Shown piece by piece: positions 1 to 5,764 of a stretch of 6,565 nucleotides of DNA (its first letter is position 1; each line of letters opens with the position of its first letter). Origin of the DNA: Actinomycetota bacterium (GTDB lineage: Bacteria > Actinomycetota > Thermoleophilia > RBG-16-64-13); contig PMIZ01000108.1 in assembly GCA_003157225.1 (NCBI GenBank), positions 1 through 6,565 of the forward strand, in the 5' to 3' direction. A program made the position numbers and the translations under genes. The notes beneath the pieces are model-generated. The model was not told where the DNA came from. It was given only the letters and a program-made list of their open reading frames with translations, and did not search any database.

Positions 1-1159
1 CGTTCCCACCCGCATAGGGACGGGCAACGACTGGGTGGCGGTGTCCGCGGGTGGCTACCACTCTCTGGCCCTCAAGTCCGATGGCTCGCTCTGGGCCTGG
101 GGGGACAACGCGAGTGGCACGCTCGGCGACGGCACCACCACGGACCGGCGTGTCCCCACCCACATCGGGACGGGGACTAGTTGGGTGGCCGTGTCCGCGG
201 GCGAGGGCCATTCTCTGGCCCTCAAGTCCGACGGCTCTCTCTGGGACTGGGGATTGAACTCCTACGGTGAGCTGGGCGACGGCACCACCACAGATCGGCA
301 CGCCCCCGCCCGCGTCGGGACGGGGACTGATTGGGTGGCCATAGACGCGAGCGATTGGCACTCGCTGGCTCTTCGCGGGGATGGCGTGCTCTGGGCCTGG
401 GGATACGATGGCGGCGGGGCTTTTCTCCCATACTACGGTATCCCCACGGAGTGGCTGAGTCTCGCCGAGATTCTCCATGGGGTGAAGCTCTCGGGCTCCA
501 CGACGACCACCACAACGTCGACTACTGCCACGACGACCTCCTCGACCACGACCACCACGCTGGCCACCAAGACCTTCTCCGACGTCTCTGCCACCAATTG
601 CTACTACGCGGCCATCTCGGCCATGGCCAGTAGGAGCATCATCAGCGGCTATGGCGACGGCACCTTCGGCCCCGACAAGCCGGTCCTACGCCAGCACTTC
701 GCCAAGATGATCGTAGGAGCCATGGGGCTCACGGTGACCGAGGATGACTGGCAAGACTCCAATCCGCCCTTTGCCGACTGCGGCCCGGACGATCCCAGCA
801 GTCTCTATCCCCATGACTACATCGCGGTGGCCAAGGCGCACGGTCTGACCTCAGGTAAGACGGCGACCGCCTTCGCCCCTGAAGCCAACATCACCAGAGC
901 ACAGATGGTGACCATGGTCGTGAGAGCAGCCCAGAACTCAGGGATCACCCTGAAAGCAGTCGGCACCGACTATGCGGGTACCTTCAGGAACTACAGCGAT
1001 CCGACCCACGGCGGCAACGTGCATCTCGCCGACGCCAACGGCCTTCTCCAAGGACTGCAGATCGAAGGTGCTGCCTTCTCCTGGATGGCGGGGAACGCCA
1101 CCCGGGGCCAGGTGGCTCAGGTTCTCTGGAATCTCATGAAGCAGATGCAAAAGGGTTGA
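1..1159 (+). CDS. RCC1-repeat surface protein with Thr-rich linker and three SLH modules (5' truncated)
   Basis: The reading frame is open from base 2, so the gene begins left of the window; the GTG at 35 is an internal Val codon within a repeat, not a start. The visible part is 385 residues. Residues 1 to about 140 hold RCC1-type repeats of 50 residues with the hallmarks [12 protein letters not shown] and LGDGTTTDR, which in this family form blades of a seven-bladed beta propeller. The third repeat decays after WAWGYDGGG and probably caps the propeller. Residues 165-191 are a Thr/Ser-rich linker. Residues 192-385 contain three SLH-like modules, opening at [16 protein letters not shown] and YSDPTHGG; the first has the classic [10 protein letters not shown] turn. 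SLH modules usually bind secondary cell-wall polymers, so I infer a cell-surface protein that displays a propeller for binding an unknown partner. The signal peptide should lie upstream. Two Cys (599-601, 779-781) fall in the SLH region. Architecture is confident; ligand and role are unknown. Confidence 0.9.
   Translation, partial: VPTRIGTGNDWVAVSAGGYHSLALKSDGSLWAWGDNASGTLGDGTTTDRRVPTHIGTGTSWVAVSAGEGHSLALKSDGSLWDWGLNSYGELGDGTTTDRHAPARVGTGTDWVAIDASDWHSLALRGDGVLWAWGYDGGGAFLPYYGIPTEWLSLAEILHGVKLSGSTTTTTTSTTATTTSSTTTTTLATKTFSDVSATNCYYAAISAMASRSIISGYGDGTFGPDKPVLRQHFAKMIVGAMGLTVTEDDWQDSNPPFADCGPDDPSSLYPHDYIAVAKAHGLTSGKTATAFAPEANITRAQMVTMVVRAAQNSGITLKAVGTDYAGTFRNYSDPTHGGNVHLADANGLLQGLQIEGAAFSWMAGNATRGQVAQVLWNLMKQMQKG
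2..418 (+). repeat. Tandem 150-bp direct repeats encoding RCC1 units
   Basis: Two full 150-bp units (2-151 and 152-301) and a third, partly diverged unit (302 to about 418) lie head to tail in frame. The first two are nearly the same at the DNA level around the segments encoding [12 protein letters not shown] and LGDGTTTDR. The exact 50-codon period and the low divergence suggest recent duplication or gene conversion inside the propeller. More copies probably lie to the left of the window. Confidence 0.85.
494..574 (+). other. Thr/Ser-rich linker coding segment
   Basis: This stretch encodes a low-complexity linker that begins [11 protein letters not shown] and ends [10 protein letters not shown], built mostly from ACG and ACC codons. 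It separates the RCC1 propeller from the SLH modules. Such Thr-rich linkers are common in exported proteins of high-GC Gram-positive bacteria, where they act as extended and often glycosylated spacers. Glycosylation here is inference. A similar tract follows the lipobox of the CHRD lipoprotein in this window. Confidence 0.8.
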
Positions 1160-1315
1160 GGGCGGAGAAGTACCCGATACTTGACCTTGCCTAATTCCTC
1201 CGGGCAACCGGCACGTGTCCAGGCCTCTATCCGCTGCGCACGAGCATAGTCTGCCGGTCCGCCGGGTAACCTCGAGCACGAGTCGATAGCGAATTCGCCG
1301 ACTGGGAGGCTCGAG

Positions 1316-1732
1316 ATGGCAGAGACAGTCATGGGCAGCGGCACTCGTGAGGACCCCTGGAAGCTGAAGACTCCAAGCGGTCAGTCGGAGATCGAGGCCT
1401 ACAAAGACGAAGCGGCGGACCCTCCCGCGCTGGTGGTGATCGCCGCGAAGACCGAGGTCCGCTACCTGCTGCGCTCGCTCACCGATCTCCACGGCATGCT
1501 GAGAGCGCACGGCGACTGGATGCCGCTGGGAACCGCCGACGAGCAGAAAACGCCCTCGGATGGCACCGTCGAAGCCTGGGCTCGTTCGCCCGAGAACCCG
1601 GTTGGCGGCTGGTATGGGCTCAAGAAGGGCCTGCGTGGCCGGTTTGCCAACTACGTTCCTCCGGTGCTGGAGGCTCTGGGGTTGGCTGAGGTCGAGCACA
1701 ATCCCAGGGGCAACCGGATGCGGGCGCTGTGA
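1316..1732 (+). CDS. Conserved small cytoplasmic protein, probably DUF6855-like
   Basis: The protein has 138 residues with no signal peptide or membrane segment. The ATG at 1316 is preceded by GGGAGG (1304-1309) with a 6-base spacer, which supports it over the in-frame ATG at 1331. The sequence opens with GSGTREDPWKLKTP and has conserved-looking blocks around HGDWMPLG (residues 65-72), VEAWARSPENPVGGWYGL (85-102) and EVEHNPRGNRMRA (125-137). From memory this matches a widespread family of unknown function that I believe is DUF6855; I could not check it. The many Trp, Gly and Pro residues suggest a compact fold, and the last 30 residues (helix, then a basic hairpin) could be winged-helix-like, which is speculation. 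The next gene begins 19 bases after the stop, so the two may be cotranscribed. No function is assigned. Confidence 0.8.
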   Translation: MAETVMGSGTREDPWKLKTPSGQSEIEAYKDEAADPPALVVIAAKTEVRYLLRSLTDLHGMLRAHGDWMPLGTADEQKTPSDGTVEAWARSPENPVGGWYGLKKGLRGRFANYVPPVLEALGLAEVEHNPRGNRMRAL

Positions 1733-1741
1733 ATCAAGAAA

Positions 1742-1746
1742 AGGGG
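1742..1746 (+). promoter_or_regulatory. Shine-Dalgarno site for the CHRD lipoprotein
   Basis: AGGGG lies 5 bases before the ATG at 1752. It decides the start, because the frame stays open for another 64 codons upstream, overlapping the 1316-1732 gene in a different frame. Only the 1752 start gives a protein that begins with a lipoprotein signal peptide. Confidence 0.75.
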
Positions 1747-1751
1747 AAACG

Positions 1752-2417
1752 ATGAGAAGCAAGAGACTGGCAATAGCGGCTGTGCTGGCGGCGATGACTC
1801 TATTGGGCTTTGCGCTCTTTGTCGTCGGATGTGGTGGCGGAACCAGCACCACCCAGACAACGACAGCCACCACCGCTCCCACGACTGCCGGCTCCACGTC
1901 TACCAGCTCGGTCGCCCGCCCCGGAGGAGGCGCGCCCGCCAAGTTCGAGATTCCTCTGACGGGGGCGCAAGTCGCACCGCCTGTTCAGACGTCTGCCAGC
2001 GGGACCTTCTTCCTCTTCATCGAAGCCCAGCCCAGTGGCAGCTACAACATCTCCTACAGGCTCGACGTCAGTAACATCGTCGACGTCACCGCCGCCCACG
2101 TGCACTTGGGCACCAGGGGAACGGAAGGAGAAGTGATCTACCCGCTCTTCACGGGCCCCCAAAAGGCCGGGAGCTTCACCGGGACACTGGCGGAGGGCGC
2201 CTTCGACGCGAGTGGCCTGACGGGTTCCATGGCCGGCAAGACGATCCCTGACTTGGCCGCGGTCGTGCTGGCCGGTCAGACGTACGTGAATGTACATACC
2301 AAGGCCAATCCGAACGGCGAAATCAGGGGTCAGATCATCGTATCCTCTGCGGGGGCAAGCACCGACACCACCGGGACAGGCGCGGCCACTACCGCGTCGA
2401 CCGGGAGCGGCTACTGA
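1752..2417 (+). CDS. CHRD-domain lipoprotein
   Basis: The protein has 221 residues. It starts with a basic n-region (MRSKR), a hydrophobic core and a lipobox FVVGC, with Cys27 as the predicted lipidated residue, so the mature protein should be tethered to the outer face of the membrane. Residues 31-53 are a Thr/Ser-rich stalk. Residues 64-198 form one CHRD domain: LTGAQVAPPVQTSASG (69-84), AAHVHLGTRGTEGEVIYPLF (114-133) and YVNVHTKANPNGEIRGQI (178-195) are characteristic family motifs. CHRD was named from animal chordin; in bacteria its biochemical role is unclear, and the conserved His residues suggest possible metal or ligand binding (inference). A Ser/Thr/Gly/Ala-rich tail (199-221) ends the protein. 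It lies 19 bases downstream of the 138-residue protein gene, possibly in one operon. Domain and localisation calls are strong; the function is open. Confidence 0.92.
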   Translation: MRSKRLAIAAVLAAMTLLGFALFVVGCGGGTSTTQTTTATTAPTTAGSTSTSSVARPGGGAPAKFEIPLTGAQVAPPVQTSASGTFFLFIEAQPSGSYNISYRLDVSNIVDVTAAHVHLGTRGTEGEVIYPLFTGPQKAGSFTGTLAEGAFDASGLTGSMAGKTIPDLAAVVLAGQTYVNVHTKANPNGEIRGQIIVSSAGASTDTTGTGAATTASTGSGY

Positions 2418-2438
2418 CAGCCATACCCGCTCTCGCAC

Positions 2439-2455
2439 CGGCGCTTTGCGCGCCG
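2439..2455 (+). terminator. Weak GC-rich stem-loop after the CHRD gene
   Basis: CGGCGC, loop TTTGC, then GCGCCG forms a perfect 6-bp stem 22 bases after the CHRD stop codon. No T tract follows, so it is not a canonical intrinsic terminator. It could be a Rho-assisted or 3'-end-stabilising hairpin, or chance in GC-rich DNA. Confidence 0.25.
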
Positions 2456-2510
2456 CCACCTCGCCGTCTCGACGACGGGCCGCGGACAGTCGCGTGTGCC
2501 AAGCTCCGCT

Positions 2511-2519
2511 TGCTATGCT
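2511..2519 (+). promoter_or_regulatory. Possible extended -10 promoter for the MFS gene
   Basis: TGCTATGCT fits the extended -10 pattern TGnTATnnT and sits 54 bases before the GTG start at 2574, giving a leader of about 48 bases. There is no good -35 hexamer at 16-18 bases upstream. Extended -10 promoters can work without one, but a single short match in GC-rich DNA is weak evidence. Confidence 0.3.
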
Positions 2520-2562
2520 GGGTGGCGCTCGGCACGGTCGTCACGGCGGGCAGTGGAAGCAG

Positions 2563-2567
2563 AGGAG
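2563..2567 (+). promoter_or_regulatory. Shine-Dalgarno site that sets the MFS GTG start
   Basis: AGGAG, within AGAGGAGA, ends 6 bases before the GTG at 2574. The reading frame is open further upstream to an ATG at 2496, but that start lacks a comparable site and would add 26 Arg/Ser/Ala-rich residues before the first membrane helix. Confidence 0.7.
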
Positions 2568-2573
2568 ACCCAG

Positions 2574-3833
2574 GTGGACGTGGGCGAGGGCGTACAACCG
2601 GTCATACGGACAAAGCGAGGCGCACTTCTTCTAGGATTGGCGCTGATGGTGTACGTGACCATCACCGGTATGTGCCTGTCTCTGGTGCCCATAGTAGCCC
2701 CCGAGATGAAGGACCATTTCGGATTCTCCGCCTCTCAGGTCGGCCTGCTCACCTCGATGTTCATGCTGACCACCTCTCTTGGCGCTATCCCGATGGGCCT
2801 GGCCGGCGTTCGCTGGGGAGGACGCGTTCTGCTTGCCTCCGGCGGCGTGGTTGTGTTCGGACTGGTCCTGTTCGCCGGCGTTGCCTCGTACCCATGGTTC
2901 GTCGTCGCTCGTCTGCTGCAGGGCGTCGGGGCCAGCGCCGGTCCGCCCGTGGCCACCGCGCTGATGGCCCAGGTCGTCGACAGGCGCTACTACGGCTGGA
3001 CATTGGGGGCGTTCGGTTGCGGTCAGGGCGTCGGCGTCTTGCTTGCTCTGCTCATCATGCCGAGCATCCAAGCAGCCGCCGGCTATCGCGCCGTCTTTCT
3101 GGCCACCGCGGGGATCACCATCGCTTTGGTGCTGGCTTCACTCGCCCGCAAGGAGTTGCGCGCTCGTCCTCAGTCCGGGCGGCCCGCTGTCTCCCTGGCA
3201 GAGCTCGTGCGCTCGGTAGGAGCTGTGGCGGCCAATCTCAGGTTCCTGCTTCTGGCGGTCGTCAACATCGGCGCGATAGGTCTCTTCGTCGGCATAATCG
3301 CCTGGACCCCGCCGTTTCTTCATGACCAGCGGGGTACCAGCTTGGCGGTGGCCGCCTACCTGACGGCCGGCCTTGGACTTGCGCAGTTGTTGGGGTCTCC
3401 AGCCGGAGCGACCTTCATGGGGCGCTGGGGTAAGGAACGCGTGCTGGTCGTGGGGTTGTCGCTGATGTTGGTCGCGACGGCACTGGTTCCGTTCGCGCCG
3501 GGGGTAGTCGGGGTCTTCGTGTGCGTGGTGATAGTCGGTTTTCTCACGTTGGCATTGTTGCCGGCGTTCCTTGGCTTGGTACCCGAGGTGTTCCCTCGCC
3601 CCGACCAGGTGGGACCGGCCACCGGCTACATGTATACGGTGAACCTGGTGGCCACCATGCTTGCTCCCTGGCTGTTCGGCGTCCTACTTGACAGGTACGG
3701 CTCCGGGAAGGGTAGCCACGGCTACATTTTCGGCTACGAGTTGCTCGCCCTGTTAGCGCTGCTGGGCTTGGTCTCGGCGGTGTTGTTCATACTCACCCGC
3801 AAACGGGTGGTTGGAGCCCGGCTTCAAGCATAG
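2574..3833 (+). CDS. Major facilitator superfamily transporter, 12 TM
   Basis: The protein has 419 residues from the GTG start, the usual length for a 12-helix MFS permease. Hydrophobic segments lie at roughly 15-42, 53-76, 84-103, 104-128, 142-166, 170-190, 221-247, 256-280, 288-308, 311-337, 345-372 and 386-408, with a polar, basic central loop at about 191-218 dividing two six-helix halves. The loop 2-3 signature is GLAGVRWGGR (75-84) and the matching loop 8-9 is FMGRWGKERV (281-290); both resemble MFS motif A but lack its usual Asp. VARLLQGVGASAGPP (111-125) in helix 4 matches the family motif R-x2-Q-G-x-G. The substrate cannot be read from sequence; a secondary importer or exporter driven by an ion gradient is expected from the family. 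It is transcribed alone and converges with the downstream kinase gene. Confidence 0.9.
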   Translation: MDVGEGVQPVIRTKRGALLLGLALMVYVTITGMCLSLVPIVAPEMKDHFGFSASQVGLLTSMFMLTTSLGAIPMGLAGVRWGGRVLLASGGVVVFGLVLFAGVASYPWFVVARLLQGVGASAGPPVATALMAQVVDRRYYGWTLGAFGCGQGVGVLLALLIMPSIQAAAGYRAVFLATAGITIALVLASLARKELRARPQSGRPAVSLAELVRSVGAVAANLRFLLLAVVNIGAIGLFVGIIAWTPPFLHDQRGTSLAVAAYLTAGLGLAQLLGSPAGATFMGRWGKERVLVVGLSLMLVATALVPFAPGVVGVFVCVVIVGFLTLALLPAFLGLVPEVFPRPDQVGPATGYMYTVNLVATMLAPWLFGVLLDRYGSGKGSHGYIFGYELLALLALLGLVSAVLFILTRKRVVGARLQA

Positions 3834-3838
3834 CCTCC

Positions 3839-4012
3839 AAGGCTGCTGAATAATGACGCTGCGCCGGGTGCCCTCTGGGCGTGGACACGATCGCCCCGCG
3901 CGAGACAAGGACGCAGGAAGCGCGAATAGCAGCGCTATTCGCGTGACCGAGGACGCAGTATCGCGCTGGCCAGCGTGTCCTGGGGGCCGTGGCTTCGTTG
4001 TTCAGCAGCCTT
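3839..4012. repeat. 174-bp palindromic intergenic element with 12-bp terminal inverted repeats
   Basis: AAGGCTGCTGAA (3839-3850) and TTCAGCAGCCTT (4001-4012) are perfect inverted repeats at the two ends. At the centre, CGCGAATAGC (3921-3930) and GCTATTCGCG (3934-3943) form a 10-bp hairpin with a 3-base loop. Between them lie paired blocks GCGCGA/TCGCGC (3898-3903 with 3961-3966) and GGACAC/GTGTCC (3883-3888 with 3975-3980), plus a 9-base direct repeat AGGACGCAG (3908-3916, 3950-3958) in the symmetric internal loop. The element fills 174 of the 179 bases between two convergent genes: it begins 5 bases after the MFS stop and ends directly against the kinase stop. I see no target-site duplication and no credible protein. 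It resembles a MITE or REP-type repeat, or a large structured 3' element that could also stop transcription from both sides. Confidence 0.8.
3921..3943. terminator. Central 10-bp hairpin of the palindromic element
   Basis: This is a perfect 10-bp stem with loop AGC, midway between convergent genes. Its position and symmetry would allow transcription pausing or termination from either side, but there is no T tract on either strand. Termination is therefore an inference; the hairpin itself is plain in the sequence. Confidence 0.4.
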
Positions 4013-5764
4013 CTAGTTCGCGCCCAGCAGATCGCGCAGCTTGGCAGAGAGATCCTCTCTCGAAAAGGGCTTCTGGATGAAATCCGCGTGACTCCCCACC
4101 AATCCCGAGTGACGAACTGCGCGGCTCGAGTAGCCTGACATGAGCAGGGTCTTGATGCCTGGGACGATGGAACGGAGTCTATCCGCCAAGTCGCTGCCGT
4201 TCATCTCGGGCAAGACTAGATTGGTCATGACCAGATGGAGTTCGCCGGAGCGAGTATGCGCCGCGCGCACGGCTTCGACGGGCGTACTCGCCGCCAGCAC
4301 GGTGTAGCCGAGGCGTTCGAGCGCCATTTTCGTTGTTCTGAGGATCGCGGGTTCGTCCTCCACCAGCAGGATTGTCTTCCGCCCCTTCGAAAGGGGCGCC
4401 CCCGGCGCCTCCAGATCCTGCTCTGTGCCAACTGGTTCTGAGGCGACGCCGTATCGGGGCAGGTAGATCTTGAGGGTGCTCCCTTCGCCAAGCTTGCTCT
4501 CGACGCCGACAAAGCCACCGTTCTGTTTGACGATGCCGTCGAGCACGGCAAGTCCGAGTCCGGTGCCTTCACCTACCTCCTTCGTAGTGAAGAAGGGTTC
4601 GAACAGATTGGCCAAGGTTCGCTGGTCCATGCCGCAGCCGTTATCGCTCACGGACATGAGAACGAACTCACCCGGAAGGCATTCGGGGTGGTCCGCGCAG
4701 TATTCCGCACCCAGGACCACGTTGTGTGTCTCGATGGTGATCTTGCCGGCTCCGACGATGGCGTCTCGAGCGTTGATGCACAGATTGGTGAGCACTTGAT
4801 CGAGTTGGCCGGGGTCGATCTTCACCGGCCACAAGGGATCTTCCGGTAGCCAGGCCAAGTCGTTGTTCTCACCGATGAGACGCCGCAGCATCCCACGAGT
4901 TTCCTCGATGGCTTTGTTCAAGTCGATGACTCTGGGCGAGATGATCTGCTTGCGGGAGAAGGAGAGCAATTGCCGTGTGATGTCCGCGGAGCGTTTGGCG
5001 GCCCTGAGCGCATCCTGCAGCGGATGATCAAGCGGACCGCCAGGGGCCATGTCGCCCATGGCCAGTTCCAGGTTGCCCATGATCACGGTAAGCATGTTGT
5101 TGAATTCGTGGGCCACCCCTCCTGCCAGCCGACCGATGGATTCAAGCCTGTGGGCTTGGCTCAACCGTTCTTGCAGTTCCCCCGCGTGCTCTTCGGCCCG
5201 TTTTCGCTCGGAGATATCGCTCACAACCACGCGGCAGACCGAAGCGCCGTCGGGATGGTACGCGGCGCTTGTCGTCAACTGGGCCCAAAACGGCGGGCCA
5301 TCCTCTCGCACCATTCGCAGATCGAGAGCCTGCGGTTCGCCGGTCTCCAGAAGCCGTCTGAGGTGCCGGTAGTAGGTGTCTTGGTCCTCCCTGTGGAGGA
5401 AGCGCGTGAGAGGTTGGCCGACCACAGCCGTCCGGCCAACGTTGAGCAGGCCGGCGATGGTGAGGTTTGCCTCTAGGACCAGCCCCTTGTCGCTAACGGT
5501 GCAGTAGCCAACGGGCGCTAGGTCATAGAGGTCGAAGTATCGTGCGCGGGAAGCGTCAAGCTCCAGCTGAGCCCGGCGCAGCTCCTCGTTCTGCATCTCG
5601 AGTTCGATCTGGTGCACCCGCAGCTCGTGGAGCGCCTGCCGGCACTCGTCGGCGGACAGGGCCAAGAGGTCTCCCGAATCCCGGGCGGCATCTTGCCGGG
5701 CTCTGGCTTCAGCCCGGCTACGCAACTCCGCGGCGTCTTCGAAGCGCTCTTCCTCGTCGGTCAT
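4013..5764 (-). CDS. PAS hybrid histidine kinase with receiver lacking the phosphoacceptor Asp
   Basis: The protein has 583 residues. Residues 30-75 are a coiled-coil-like region (HQIELEMQNEELRRAQLELD). A PAS sensor domain spans about 76-191 and ends in VVVSDISERKRAEE. The HisKA dimerisation domain has the H box GVAHEFNN with His219. The ATPase domain has the N box NLCINARDA (Asn331), G1 DNGCGM (374-379), F box FEPFFTTK (388-395) and G2 GEGTGLGLA (398-406), so kinase activity looks intact. A CheY-like receiver spans about 462-580, with the acidic pair Glu469/Asp470, switch Ser543 and Lys565 (QKPF). The position expected to hold the phosphorylated Asp, in VMTNLVLPEMNG, is Asn515 (bases 4220-4222). 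No transmembrane segment is seen, so the kinase is probably cytoplasmic. The ATG overlaps the upstream gene's stop (ATGA), with GAGGGG 8 bases before it, suggesting coupled translation. Confidence 0.93.
   Translation of the reverse strand: MTDEEERFEDAAELRSRAEARARQDAARDSGDLLALSADECRQALHELRVHQIELEMQNEELRRAQLELDASRARYFDLYDLAPVGYCTVSDKGLVLEANLTIAGLLNVGRTAVVGQPLTRFLHREDQDTYYRHLRRLLETGEPQALDLRMVREDGPPFWAQLTTSAAYHPDGASVCRVVVSDISERKRAEEHAGELQERLSQAHRLESIGRLAGGVAHEFNNMLTVIMGNLELAMGDMAPGGPLDHPLQDALRAAKRSADITRQLLSFSRKQIISPRVIDLNKAIEETRGMLRRLIGENNDLAWLPEDPLWPVKIDPGQLDQVLTNLCINARDAIVGAGKITIETHNVVLGAEYCADHPECLPGEFVLMSVSDNGCGMDQRTLANLFEPFFTTKEVGEGTGLGLAVLDGIVKQNGGFVGVESKLGEGSTLKIYLPRYGVASEPVGTEQDLEAPGAPLSKGRKTILLVEDEPAILRTTKMALERLGYTVLAASTPVEAVRAAHTRSGELHLVMTNLVLPEMNGSDLADRLRSIVPGIKTLLMSGYSSRAVRHSGLVGSHADFIQKPFSREDLSAKLRDLLGAN

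Noticed and set aside
1181..1209. TTGACC at 1181-1186 as a -35 box for the 138-residue protein gene
   Set aside because: At 17-base spacing the -10 position reads GCAACC, so no promoter can be called. The 156-base gap before 1316 otherwise shows only short palindromes such as CTCGAG at 1271 and 1310.
938..1942. A 334-codon minus-strand open frame crossing the SLH, 138-residue and CHRD genes
   Set aside because: It runs antisense through three genes with recognisable families, its translation is Pro/Arg/Val-rich with no motif, and GC-rich DNA commonly gives long antisense frames.
1800..2459. A 219-codon minus-strand open frame opposite the CHRD gene
   Set aside because: It is antisense to a clear CHRD domain, and its Arg/Gly-rich translation has no recognisable fold.
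2510..3325. A 271-codon plus-strand open frame overlapping the MFS gene
   Set aside because: It is an out-of-frame reading of the transporter, Arg/Ser-rich and without membrane helices.
3829..4022. Target-site duplication around the palindromic element
   Set aside because: The flanks GCCTCC on the left and CTAGTT on the right share no direct repeat next to the terminal inverted repeats, so insertion by transposition is not demonstrated.
3853..4080. A 75-codon plus-strand open frame in the convergent gap
   Set aside because: It reads through the palindromic element and into the antisense of the kinase end; it has no ribosome site or motif.
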